Assembly: GCA_002205965.3 (NCBI GenBank)
Contig: NADL03000451.1
Span: 2,666,001-2,730,000 of the forward strand
Direction: 5' to 3'
Source of the DNA: Kappaphycus alvarezii
Lineage: Eukaryota > Rhodophyta > Florideophyceae > Gigartinales > Solieriaceae
DNA length: 64,000 nucleotides
Part shown: positions 9,685 through 21,129 of the stretch, one piece after another
How positions within the stretch are numbered: position 1 is the stretch's first letter
Layout of the letters: the number at the start of each line of letters is the position of its first letter
The notes under the pieces: model-generated
Told to the model about the DNA's origin: nothing
What the model saw: the letters and a program-made list of their open reading frames with translations, nothing else
Database searches by the model: none
Position numbers and translations under genes: made by a program

Positions 9685-11930
9685 ATGCCGCCTGCTTCCG
9701 ACGCTTCAACCCGAGGCCGTGCCTCGGATCGTCCACAACGAGGAGTTCCTCGTGTCAACTACTCCAATAATGGAGATGGATCGCGTTCGTTGCGCATTCG
9801 AAATAGTCAGGGAATTCCTGACCCAAGATCAAGAGCAAGCGCTGCTTTGCCCTTGGAACCCGTACCAGCAACTGTTGGACCTCAAGCCATGCCGGCATTG
9901 CCAGAAAGATCTCCTGGGATTGCTCCAGTGGCTACAGTGGGTGAAACCGCACTCCCCGCCGAAATTGAGGATATCCGTTATTCCGTTCTCCCTCCCGACT
10001 TCCGCTTGGTCGAGTTACATCTCGAGCAGATGCTCGATGACCGTTAGGTTGCGTTTCAGACAGTTTTGGAAGGACGCTTGAAAAGGAAGGAAGATGCCTC
10101 CCACACTATGCTCTGCAAGGAGTTGGTCGCCCTCTGCAAAGAGGAGCGGACAGTAACAGACACTACTAATGTTGGTCGGCGCGTCGGAGCCGCTATGGCC
10201 GACTCACCTCTCGAGCAAAAGCTCGAGGAGCTCAAGCTCGAGCTTGGGGAAGAGAGACGCAGGGTTTCTGACTAGCGTGATCAACTGCGAGAGATAACTC
10301 TCCGTAGGGATCGCTCTCCGGTATCCAGCTGTAGCCCAGTACCAAGGGGTACAAGGGACAGGAGGCAGATAAGCCCTGTCCGTGACCATCGTCCGGGTTG
10401 TACCGGACTCCATTGTCACACGTGTTATACTAATGGCCACACGCGGAAGGTCCGTAGTGACTCCGCTGAGTATGCAGAAACATCTGGAACCACAAGCCCG
10501 CAAGGCTGAGGCCGAGGAATCCTCGGACTGGATGGAGAGTGGGAGAAGGATGTCATTCCCCAACGCAAACACTGGGTAGGTCCAGATACGAAGGTTTCCG
10601 CGAGATCCAGCCCGCCGAACCGGCGTTTGCCCGCGTATTGTCATATCGCAGATATCGCCTGCGAAATACCGCCCAGAAAATTTCTGGTACAGTGCTCGCC
10701 GAGACCGGCGACCACTACAAGCGGCTCAATCATTTGCTTGGCTCGCGCAAATTTGACGGGACAGATACCATCTCCATCATCTCCTTCTTATCCGCGTACA
10801 AGAAGGTACGCGACAATAATCGCCTAACTGAGAGAGCAGCACTCATCTTGTCACCACACTTCTTCTCGGGCGAAGCCCGATAGCATTTCGAAGCCAATTT
10901 CGAACTGGGAGAAGAGGGTAGTGGAGGATTTACCTCCTAACCTTGAGCCGTGCAGTTCTTGCTGCGCATGTACGCCACCGATCGTACGATCGAGGCGGTG
11001 GTCGAAACCATCGACAACCTCCGGCAGAAGCCGGACAAAACGGAGCCAGCTTTTGCTAGTCTTCTGCGCAAGGTTGGGAGATCCTGTGCTGCGGTATTCA
11101 CCGAACAGGACCTCATAACGCTCTTTGTAAGGGGATCCTTACCAGACCTGAAGCTTTTGCTTCAAGTTGAGCGAAAAATCGCTCAGTGTCGGGATATCCC
11201 GAGAGCCTTCCTCGACTTTTTCGAGAAAGCAGCTGCACTTTGGGACTCGCACCGCGCCCTCATGCAGAAGCAGCAATCGCTGCCTAGGACCGCACGCAGA
11301 GCACCTGATCTTTCTGTGGATACCTGGGACAAAGGAGTGCCTTCGCAAGAGCTTCGTCGACAGACCGCTCGAACCCAGGGCGATTGAGTGCTCGCCTTGC
11401 ATTCTATTGAGGAGGTTACCACCTCCTATCCACACGACTCGGCAACTCAGTTCGAGTCGCAGCACCAGTGTGCTGGTCAGGGTGATCCTGGCCCAAGACT
11501 TGCCGTGTTACCAGCACGGAACCCCGGGCAACCGGCCTGTGCTCAACCCACCAAGAACCAGAAACCCGGTTGGGTTAAGACTGAGGATCAACCCTCATAT
11601 ATTTGCTTCGATTTTACCGGTTGGGACACTGCCGTCCCAGCTGTCCAGATCAGGGACCCCCTGACTCCGACTCGCATTTCGCGAGGGTCGTGCGTGATAA
11701 CTATAATCAGTTGTCGAAGCAGAAGGAATATATCCTTCGAGCCGTCGGAAGAGCGCCGCGCTTCCTTTCTGCTAACGGGAAAGGCCCGTCCTACGTTCAA
11801 GATGATCTCCCGCCACCGCCGGTGAGATCGGAATCAACATCAAGGAAATACTCGATATTGACAAGGAAAGATGATATTCATGTCTCCTTTTCGTACTCTG
11901 ACGCTCCAATGAAGCCAGAAAAATAGGAGG
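9685..11930 (+). pseudogene. Gag region of the gypsy element (broken)
   Basis: Structural capsid/nucleocapsid region split over several frames: 9685-10047, 10066-10275, 10539-10883, 10950-11387 and 11388-11926. The start is chosen as the ATG at 9685 (MPPASDAST). A Gag-like helical segment has KFDGTDTISIISFLSAYK and, after a stop, FLLRMYATDRTIEAV and ITLFVRGSLPDL. Around 11500-11560 and 11595-11650 two degenerate zinc knuckles are recognisable as PCYQHGTPGNRP and ICFDFTGWDTAVP; most Cys/His ligands are gone. It cannot encode one protein in the present sequence. Confidence 0.7.
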
Positions 11931-11981
11931 ACTCGCGCCAGAAGAGAAATTCCGGCGGAACCCTCTCACCAAAGGGGATGG

Positions 11982-12578
11982 ATGGGAAGTCCCGACTATG
12001 GACAACAACAGGGAGGAATCATACCTCGTCCCTTCGGCCTTCCCCGCCACATCACTGTGGAGAAGTACAGGGCCGACCCTGTCTGTTACTCATCGCCCTA
12101 TAACTATAAGTTTATAGCGGAACTTGGGGAAAAACCCAACGCGCTTACTGCGTACAACACCGTGTTTGACAGCGGTGGAGGACCAAATTTTTTCAAGGCA
12201 GCTTGCCTGCCAGAAGAGTTTTTTGCCAACGCCAACCGCAATAGAGAGATATTGAGCCTATCTAGCGCTTCAAACCATCGTCTGATGACGATAGGAATCG
12301 TAGCACTGCCGCTACGAGTTGGGACCCGTTTAGTGAGGCAGCCCTTTGTTGTCGTCAAAGAATTCGGCACTGATGCCATACTTGGCACCACTTTCATCGA
12401 CCGGCATGTGGAAATCAACCACATCCGTCGTCGAGAAGTGGTCCTCCGTAGCTCCGTTACGATGTGGATCCATAAACGACCCACAATGGTTCCGTTCCGT
12501 CGCCTATCGACGGAACCGAAACCATTCTTCAAGGAAGCCCCTCGGAACAAGATTGTGTGGGCGACCCGCAGATTTTAA
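11982..12578 (+). pseudogene. Retroviral-type aspartic protease of the gypsy element
   Basis: An open segment of 198 codons carrying the aspartic protease signature. The active-site loop reads TVFDSGGGPNFF (Asp-Ser-Gly) and the second motif reads AILGTTFID. It lies between Gag and reverse transcriptase as expected. It is now cut off from both by stops, so it is listed as part of a broken polyprotein. Confidence 0.8.
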
Positions 12579-12914
12579 CTGCCTCCGGAATTGGAGACAG
12601 TCGTGGAAGTCAATGCTTCCCTACACGGGGACCTCCTACTGGAGACTTACCCCCGGTTATATCGAAAGTTACAGGTTGGCCTGAGCAATGGAATCGTGTC
12701 GGCAAAATCGAACACGCCTTTGGCAGTGAAGGTTGCGAATTTCGCCACTGAAGCGCGCATTCTGGCGAAAGGCCAGATTGTAGGGTACGCATCTGCGATT
12801 CCCGATACTGTACTTGAGGTTAACCTGGACGAGAAGACACCCGGACGAGAAGAAACATCCGCGCCGTTGCACTTCGGCTCCGCCGATGACAGACTAGGGA
12901 TGGATGATGTTTAA

Positions 12915-14594
12915 TTGTCCAATTTCACCCCCGAAGTTCAAGCCAAGATACGAGCGATGCTTGTCAAGCATGAGACCATGTGGTCAGGCCACTTGGGAAA
13001 AATCAGGGTGACGGAACACCGGATAGACCTTGTACCTGGGGCAGTCCCAGTACGGTCACGCCTACCGCGTAGTTCCAAAGGCCCGCGAGACGGAAGAGAA
13101 GGAGGTCAAGCGAATGCTTGACGCCAACTTGATTGAGCTCGCTCAATTGGAATTTGCCAGCCTTGTTGTGCTGGTGCCCAAACCGGATGGGAGTAGACGG
13201 TTCTGCATAGTCTATCGCAAGCTCAACGCCATCACGATCAAGGACAGTTATCCACTACCCGGCGTAGATGAATGCCTAGACTCGCTAGGTGAGGCGACGG
13301 TATTTACCGCTTTAGATTGTAACTGTGGTCACTGACAGATACCTATCTGCGAAACGGCAAGGAAAAAACAGCGTTCGTCTGTCATGAAGGCTGTTTACGG
13401 TTCTGCCGGATGCCTTTCGGGCTGTGCAATGCGCCAGCCACGTCCCAACGCGCAGTAGATATACTACTGGCGCGATACAAGTGGAGGACTTGTTTGGTAT
13501 ACTTGGATGATATCATCATCTTCTCCAAGTCCATCGAGGAACACCTCGATCATGTTGAAGAAGTACTGCACGTACTTCGTAATTCAGGAGCTTCCCTGAA
13601 GTTGAAGAAATGCACGTGGTTCACCTCTGCGGTGAACCATCTCGTCCATGTAATACGGCCGGGCAAACTGGAGGTTGCCCCGAAGAACATCGAAGCGGTG
13701 AAGCGTTTCAAACCGCTGCGCACGCAAACGCAACTGATGAGTTTCCCCGTTCTATGTAATGTGTATCGGAGATTCGTCCCGAACTTTTCAAGAGTGGCAG
13801 CGCCACTCAACAAGTTGCTAAAGAGGGGAAATCCCTTCAAAATTTTGGAGCTTGACTCCGTGCAACCGGAAACATTTGCTTCCTTAAAGCAGGACCTCAT
13901 CGATCCTCCAGTGTTGAGGCTACCTCAACCCGGACTACCATAATCGATTGATACAGACGCTTGTGTTGAACAAGTAGGCGGTGCCCTACTTCAGGAATAC
14001 CCGGATGTCATCCGCCATCCCATCGGCTATTGGAGCCGCTCCTTCGGCCCTGCAGAGCGTAACTACACAACGAGCGAGAAGAAATGACTCGCTGTTGTAT
14101 GGGTAGTTCAGCTGCTCCGTCCATATCTCGAACGGGAACAATTTCAACTGTTCAAGGATCACCAGGCTTTGCGCTGGTTAATGACATCAACCGACACAAC
14201 GAGTCGGTTGGGGCGCTGGAGTTTAGGCCTCTTCGACTTGGATTCCACCCTTGGGTACCGCAAAGGAGTGAAGCACCAAATAGCAGATGCTATGTAAAGA
14301 ATACACACCGACGGCGAGACCTACTTCGCCGGGGACTGGGAAGTACCGTGCTTCCTGATAAAATCTGCCGAGGACCCGTCTGGGTCACCCGACCATCCGA
14401 CAGGAGCAGGCTTGAGCCAACTCCTCAGTTCGGCAAGGGCAACCTTGCCCGCTCCCCGAACCTTTCAAAGGAAGTTTCTTTGCTGCAGCATACCTGCAGA
14501 CAATCCAGTCTTCGACATGGATTTAGACGACATCGACTGTGAAGACAGTTATGACGAGGACTTACCCCCGTTCGAGCCCGTCTCGGCCACCTAG
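12915..14594 (+). pseudogene. Reverse transcriptase and RNase H of the gypsy element (broken)
   Basis: Reverse-transcriptase motifs occur in order. First come the pre-RT segment (MLVKHETMWSGHLG) and GSRRFCIVYRKLNAI (13190-13240), then TALDCNCG followed by a stop where QIPI continues. Next are RMPFGLCNAP, LVYLDDIIIFS with the catalytic Asp pair (about 13495-13525), and the connecting region with YRRFVPNFS. RNase H follows from DTDACVEQVGGALL (about 13945), through YTTSEKK then a stop where a Trp or Leu is expected, to FKDHQALRW. Stops at 13336 and 13940 and near 14084 break the frame. Confidence 0.9.
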
Positions 14595-14663
14595 CCGGCA
14601 CGTTAGTTGCAACCGCCGACGGAGTAAATCCTCCGTGAGCAAGAGAAGGACTCTTGTCAAGAG

Positions 14664-16187
14664 GTGAAGGAATCATTCCCCGATGATGAACGTAAAGTAA
14701 GGGAATTTACGATTGACGAGCGTGGACTGGTAGTTCGACTATCAAAGGTCGATGAAGCCGTGCAAATCCACGTACATGCATCGTTGCGACCGCGAGTGCT
14801 GATGATATCGCACTACGCAAAAATGTCCGGGATAAGCCCTGGAGGATCACGCATGTACATTAAGTTACGTCGTACAGTCTACTGGCCCAGGATGGCTCTG
14901 AACGTGTACAAAACCGTGCGGCAGTGCACCAGCTGCACGAAGGAGCGAATTGCTCTTAGGAAGCATGCTAACTTCCTCAAACTATTTCCGGCCTCGAGTC
15001 CTCTCGAGTTCGTGGGGATCGACATACTCGGTCCCTTGCCAAGAACATCCTTGGGACATCGATATCTGTTAGCGATAACAAATCTTTTTTCGAGGCTAGT
15101 TCGAACTGTTGCAATGCGCAGCGTAACTGGTGTTACGGTCACCAAAGCATTCTGTGAAGAATGGGTATTTACATACGAGAGTCCCGTATACCTACTGTCT
15201 GACAACGGAGGTCAGTATGTCAGCGGGTCATTTCAGATCATATGCTCTGTCCTCGGCACGCGTAATCTATTTAAAATGGCATACCATCCGCAAACCAATG
15301 GTCAGACGGAGAGATTCAACAGGGCAATCCTGTCAGCGTTGCGTCACTTTTTCAGTGAGCATGGGAGGGACTGGGATCAATACCACTCCACTGTGACCTA
15401 TGGTTACAACAATACGGTGCACCAGGCAAACGATCACATGCCATTTGAGCTATTGCTCAGCCGAATGCCAACCCCGCTTGCCCTGGCGCAAGCGAGGACG
15501 ATTATCCTGTGAGATAGTCACCCAAGTCATGTGAAGCGTCGCTTCTATGATCGCTTGAAGGCTATGTTGGCAAGTTCAAGGAAAAGACTGAGCAAAGCCC
15601 AGGACGCGTACAAGCGAGGCTACGATAGCCGCTTGAGACCAGGCACTGAGGATATCTCAGTAGCTGACTCCGTCTTCGTGAGCTGCGAGCGCACGAAGAG
15701 CGACGAACCAAACCCACCGACGAGTGAACCGGTCGACAACCTACCGGAGCACAAGCTCCGAACGAAAGCGCTTGGACCCTACCCAGTTGTGGGGACAGCC
15801 TCACACACCGTCACTATCCTTCGAGATGGTCTCAAAGATACTGTATTGCGAGACCGTATCGCGAAGGCACCCACTCGGTCGCCGCCGAGTACAAGAGAAT
15901 CGGGAATACCCGATACTGAAGAAAATCAGGGCAACCCTGACTCAGGAACTACATCCGCGTCCCCTCCTCAGCACGGGGCGGCAGACTCTCAGGATGCACC
16001 TGAGCCAATACCGACGGAGGATCAGACCCCCGCTGTCGATCAAGAACAAGGAGCCACGCTTCTTCGATTCGGTCGGAGGGAAAATCCCTCCAACTCTGGG
16101 GAAGCGCCACGCGAGGCGCCGCTTCGTGGCTCTACCCGCCTTGCTGCGCAAGGACAGGAAAAACCGGGGATACCTCGGACAACTTAA
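14664..16187 (+). pseudogene. Integrase of the gypsy element (broken)
   Basis: The HHCC zinc domain has its Cys pair (QCTSC) but the second His is not evident. The catalytic core has FVGIDILGPLP (first Asp), LLSDNGGQY (second Asp) and HPQTNGQTERFN (Glu), so the DDE triad is intact. The long frame stops at 15510-15512 and resumes in the same frame. It continues through a basic region and a GPYPVV segment (GPY/F-like, about 15775) into a Pro/Glu-rich tail ending at the stop at 16185-16187. Confidence 0.9.
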
Positions 16188-16254
16188 GATACCCCAGCGC
16201 CGGCACAGCCGACTACGGAGGTCAGTGAGGATAACCTCACTCAAGAACCAGGTG

Positions 16255-16457
16255 ACTTAGGTCCCTACGCGTTTGATCGGAGTGTAGATCACGACCTCGA
16301 CAGCGGCACGTATCGCGTTCGCTGGACGAATTACTCGCCCAGTGCCGACACTTGGGAACCCAGGTCTTCCATCCCTTACAACGCGGTGATGCACTACTAC
16401 CGTCGTAAGCGGCTACGCCCGCCTGACTATTACCCCTCACCTGCATATGGCTGGTAG
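16255..16457 (+). pseudogene. C-terminal chromodomain of the gypsy polyprotein
   Basis: After the integrase stop the continuing sequence reads SGTYRVRWTNYSPSADTWEP, then IPYNAVMHYYRR, and stops at 16455-16457. This is the chromodomain pattern (Y-x-V-x-W, then TWEP, then a C-terminal helix) that defines chromoviruses. In this group it guides integration to particular chromatin. Tyr, Trp and Tyr of the aromatic cage are present. Confidence 0.8.
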
Positions 16458-17109
16458 GATAATCAACAAGGATATCTTTGTTCAGGGAATTCAAAATCCC
16501 CGGTTGGAGTTAAACCCAACAAGGCCGCGACCCGAGCCGGGCAAGCAATGCTTGCCTATATTACCACTTCGGGGAACCCCGACGTGGGCAGCTCCACGAG
16601 ATTCAGTTGGAGTCTGAACTGTGCGAGTCAGGAGGGATCTGAACTCGCTAGCCAGGCAACCTGGTGTTCCACGCAGGGAGTGGTGGAGAGTACACCCACT
16701 CGTAAGACACACTAGGTGACCTGCCCTCGCAGCTGATCTAGCATCAAGAAGCAGACCGGACATAGTGAGACAGGCTGTCAGTTCGCCGAAGAATGAGAAG
16801 AACACTGATTGTGACGATGTCAGGATGCCAAGGGGGAGGGAGCAAGTGGACGCTGGAACTATCGTGACCGAACTGTGATACCGAGAGAGGTGATGGTTGC
16901 ACCTGAACTTACCAGGACTCCTGGTTAAATACCGCACTGCTAGTCAGAGCGTTCGGCACCCAACGTACCGGGTAGCCAGCGTGATCAGGACCCCCGAATA
17001 TGACAAAAATGAGTCACACTCATTCCAAAGCGCAGTGCAGAACCACAACCCTGTCCAGATCTTCTTTTCTTTCTCCTCCCGTTTCTCGCGGAGGAACACG
17101 CTCGACAAT
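16458..17109 (+). other. Non-coding 3' leader between pol and the 3' LTR
   Basis: About 650 bp after the chromodomain stop with no recognisable coding pattern. Part of the gypsy element. Confidence 0.6.
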
Positions 17110-17120
17110 GGGCGTGGGGG
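17110..17120 (+). other. Polypurine tract
   Basis: GGGCGTGGGGG lies two bases before the TG of the 3' LTR, where plus-strand DNA priming is expected. Two pyrimidines interrupt it. Confidence 0.55.
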
Positions 17121-17122
17121 CA

Positions 17123-17841
17123 TGTGGGAACCTGGCCCTTACTTTTCGCGTGCAAAATGTATCTACCACAGAGTGGACAGACTCTCCTGTCCAGTTCCAC
17201 GTGTAGTTGCCACGTCTAAGGCACACGTGTAAGGTCGCTGGCAGTTACTTCTTTTTCCTTTAATTATCCCTTTATTTTAGTAATTACTGTAGGAATAATT
17301 AGCTGACAGTGCCAAAGTAGGTGGCACTTCCTCTACCTAGGTTCGCTGGCCTTGGCCGCCCCACAGTAAACAAACAACAAAACCCAGATCAAAAGTCTAC
17401 CTTTTTACTTCTGTGACCGGAGTAGTCCGGAAGTTCGAAGCCAACTAGTATTCCTAGCTAGTGAACGACAAGCCTAGCGCTGCACGGGCTCACTATAGCT
17501 AGATCTATCTAGCGTGCGACCGGAGTAGTCGGCCCTACCCTTTTTGCTAACCCTTTCTGGTGCTCCCGGAGTAGGATTGCCTACCCTTTCCTTTACCCAC
17601 CTTTTTTACTTTTCTCCTTTCATTTTCCTTTCTTTTACCCCTTTCTCCCATCCTTTTTAACCCCGGAGAAATTCCAGGAGGACCGCAGGGCATCCTCCTA
17701 CCTTCTAAGCACGACCTACAGTCGCCCTACCCCGCTAATACACTTAGCTGTCTAGGAACCCTAGACTGTTCTCCGAGGAAGCTTTGCTTCTAAATCCCAA
17801 CCACCCGGTGTGTGGTCTCTTTAGGTGTCCATATTACTACA
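17123..17841 (+). repeat. 3' LTR
   Basis: It begins TGTGGGAACCTGGC and ends TATTACTACA. It is followed by TTTTT, the second copy of the target duplication. It pairs with 8894-9612. Confidence 0.95.
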
Positions 17842-18052
17842 TTTTTCGCATACATCCTCACAGCTTTTCAAAGTGCACTAAAATCCTACGAAAAAACAAC
17901 GAATCAGCTTTTGCGTAAAATCTCTATTGAAGAGGACACAACTTTTTTTTGAACCGGACATGCAGTTATGTGTATGTCATGTTGTTCAAAATTACCTAAG
18001 AATCTAAAACTAATTAATTTCGCGGCCGTAATGTCCAACGCAGCTTGTCTGC

Positions 18053-18205
18053 TGGGCGGCCTTGAGACGTCTTTTTAGGGAAATTTAAGAGATATTACTT
18101 GTCACGCTGTAGGATATTTCGGGCCACAACTGACCATATCTTTCAAATATTAAATCACCAATAAATCACCCCGTTAATTTCTAAGGATACAGCACGCATA
18201 AAAGA
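18053..18205 (+). repeat. Harbinger-type terminal sequence, isolated copy
   Basis: GGGCGGCCTTGAGACG, then TTTTTAGGGAAATTTAAGAG, CTGTAGGA and CCACAACTGACCA match the left end of Harbinger C (51061-51130 and 51675-51700) at roughly 75-80% by eye. The 544 bp found inside the C copy are absent here. No matching right end was found nearby. Confidence 0.7.
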
Positions 18206-21129
18206 TTATGGACTTTCCTGGACATTATAACTCAAATAGAGGATGACTACTTTCAAAAGTCAACTAAAGCACGTTACCGCTGTAAAACAGTCTCGATGCA
18301 ACGGAAAACTATGCCGGAATGCAACTGTTAACAAATTAAGACTATCCACGACTTCATGCCTCGCTCGAACTCGACGAAACATGAGGGAATACCTTGGTTT
18401 ACGAAGGAAATTGACGTCCGGATAACATCTTCCAGAATCGACCATTTATCCTTCCCATAACCGCTCCTTGTGACCCAACCTATATACTGTAATATTATGC
18501 TAGGATTATCGCCACAAGAAACCACCAATTCATCCAAACTATGTCGCCACTCGAAATCCTGATAGAAACTTCGTACCCAAGCCCCGCAATTCGTCGCTTG
18601 TGAAAACATCAACAAGACTCAAACTCTGAGGCTCACTAATTTAGCAGTCAGTTCAATCTACAGATGCTTAACAGCGAAAAAAAGCTTGGCAACATAGTCG
18701 ATTATACTACAGAATATATGAAATGTTAGTTTCGCAATTCCGCATTTTACTGTTATGGGAAAAAATCTATTGCAATGAATTTTTGCGGAAATGGGTATGA
18801 GATAGTGGGATGAAGTTAGTATATGAAATATAGAAAAGCGAGATTCCTCAGTAGTAAAGAGAATAACCGTTATTTTTTCGAGCCCCATAGGTTTTGACCT
18901 AACGCTAATACTCGCATGCGCATGCATCAACGCATCAGTTCCTCTCTGTGATTTTCGGTGGCCATATTAATCATATCTCTGACTTCACTGCACGTAGCGG
19001 ACGAGTTCTATCCACTGATTCCTTAAACATATGCTTTATAGTGTCAGTATGCGTACACTCCAAATATTAAATGAGTAAAGATATTTTAATAGCTTAATGA
19101 CTTGGTCGACTCATCTATCAAAATTCTCAATCTTTACATGTCATGGGCCCTAGAGTGAGCATACAGTCCTTAGCTAGCCGCACTTGTAAAATAATCTTTT
19201 GACACTCTCGAAATAACGAACGTAAATATTTTCTACGATAAATAAATATAAATATTTTATATTTATAACAATGCATATTTTGCACTATAAAAGGTCGTAA
19301 GTAAAATTTTTCTTTTTTTATTTTTGTAAGCCTCGCACAATTTGCAGTAACACAAATCCATTTACCTTCCCTTCATAGTTGTAGAGAAAATTTGACCTCG
19401 GTACTCATTACAGGCAGGAAATTAATAGCAAGTACAATAAAAGTACATCGTAATTAGGAATATTCGATACTTAAACAGTTAAAAAGTACCTACCTATGCC
19501 TTGGCTATGCACTTACTTTCACAAACGAAGCAGTTAACCATTCAAGAAATAGTGAAATAATAATCAGATTAGAGCAGAACTAATGATTCATGTCTGTAGT
19601 TTCAAGTGAAGAATTAAATACATAAACTGGCTGCCAAAAAGAAGTTCCACAAGCGAATATTTCAGCAATAGATTAATACTAGACTTATCAACAATTAAAT
19701 ATTTACTTCTAAATAAACGGACTTAATGCATGTGAATACATGAAAATAATTCGATTACTTCGACCAAAGTAACCATTTGTCTTATAGAGAGGTTCAGCTA
19801 CAAGAAAATTGAGCAAAATGAACATTACCCAGATAATACTAATATCGCAAATATAACTCATCTAGGTAATAGTTTGAAAATAAAACAACCCTTCAGAAAT
19901 AATGAAAAATTTCCCTCTAGCAATTCGTCTCTTCAAAACTTTTCTTAATCGGTTTTAAGTAAAAAAATTATCAGTCCGCTTCAATGGTTCAAATAAATTC
20001 TCAAAATGGAAGTAAAGGGTCATGATTTCAACTTGGGTCTATTTTTGACCAAAATTAAAGATATTTTTGTTATTTTCAAGTTGTTGAATAAGGGAAACTA
20101 GTGGAGCTGTTTTTATTGTCAAGCAAAGCAATCTGGAGATTTTAAATATCAACTGTATCTTTACGTCTTGGTTAATAATCAAAGTATAGTGACTCATAGC
20201 TAATATACATATACATATATGAACATTTTTACACGCGGCAAAACTTTGATACACTTAAACATGAAGCTGAGGGGCTTTTTGGTGAAGCTGAGGCATAAAA
20301 TATATCTACTTAGCTGTAGATGCAGACAATTGTAGAATTTCTGACAAGTAGTATCCGTCAGCAGCTGCATTTAATAGTTATATTTCCGAGAAAAAGAATT
20401 GGGACAATCAGAAACAGTATTTTAGTTCAAGTTTTAATTCTTATGATGGTGTTATTAAGATACCTGAAAAGATAATTATGAATAATGAGTCTGAAATTAT
20501 TTATAACATCATAACTGTATGTATTGAGTAGAAATAAATTTTACGGCGCTGTAAAATGTATTAAGACACGTTTGACTTGCTCTCCTTTGAAGATATTTGT
20601 TCTGAAGCTACTAAATAGCATAGAGATCGAGAGGAATAACTGCGCTCAACCCGTTCTTTGATACCTTGAGATTTATCATTTATTAGGTAAAAAGCGACTA
20701 CTACTCTACCTAACATCTTTTTAGAAATTTTTTTACTTCCAGTGAGGTCTACGGTCTCAATTAAAGTTGACAGTTGAAAAAATTGAAAATTTCGTCAGGG
20801 AAACTCTTTTGGCCACCCCAATAAAAGATGTAAGGAAAATGCGTTATATTTATTTTTTTCTTGAGGGGATAAAGAAAGTGAGCAGGTACCGTTCCAAACC
20901 AAACTCAGTTAATGGATGTAGTGTCAGTGACAGTATTTCAGTGAGGGGTACCAACATGACGGTAACTTATAATAGTGTCAGTGACAGAAAAATATATCTA
21001 ACACTAATAGCTGTGTAGGGCAAGTAATGAAAGCTACAATATTTAAGTGTGATGAAAGTTAGTGTAACAAAATAATCGGCCACTTTTAATGAAAAAAAGA
21101 TGCTTTCGACTCAGGGCGCACAGTCATCG
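18206..21129. other. AT-rich region, no gene recognised
   Basis: Strongly A/T-biased DNA with only short accidental frames. A 15-base word, TAGTGTCAGTGACAG, occurs twice (about 20918 and 20974). Likely old, unrecognisable transposon sequence. Confidence 0.55.

Larger units (their letters stand above)
8894..17841 (+). mobile_element. Ty3/gypsy chromovirus-like LTR retrotransposon, full-length structure
   Basis: An 8948-bp element bounded by two 719-bp LTRs in the same orientation. Both LTRs start with TG and end with CA. TTTTT on the left (8889-8893) and right (17842-17846) is the 5-bp target duplication. The internal order is primer-binding site, Gag, aspartic protease, reverse transcriptase/RNase H, integrase, chromodomain, polypurine tract; protease-RT-RH-IN order defines Ty3/gypsy. 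The frames are broken by many stops and shifts, although the LTRs are still about 95% identical by eye. It is inserted just upstream of the Harbinger A accessory gene. Confidence 0.95.

Noticed and set aside
10204-10644. Minus-strand frame of 146 codons inside the gypsy Gag region
   Set aside because: Opposite strand of a recognised retrotransposon; no motif of its own.
18053-18205. Outer terminal repeat of Harbinger A
   Set aside because: It has the same orientation as the left end of Harbinger C, whereas the outer end beside A's accessory gene should be in the opposite orientation.
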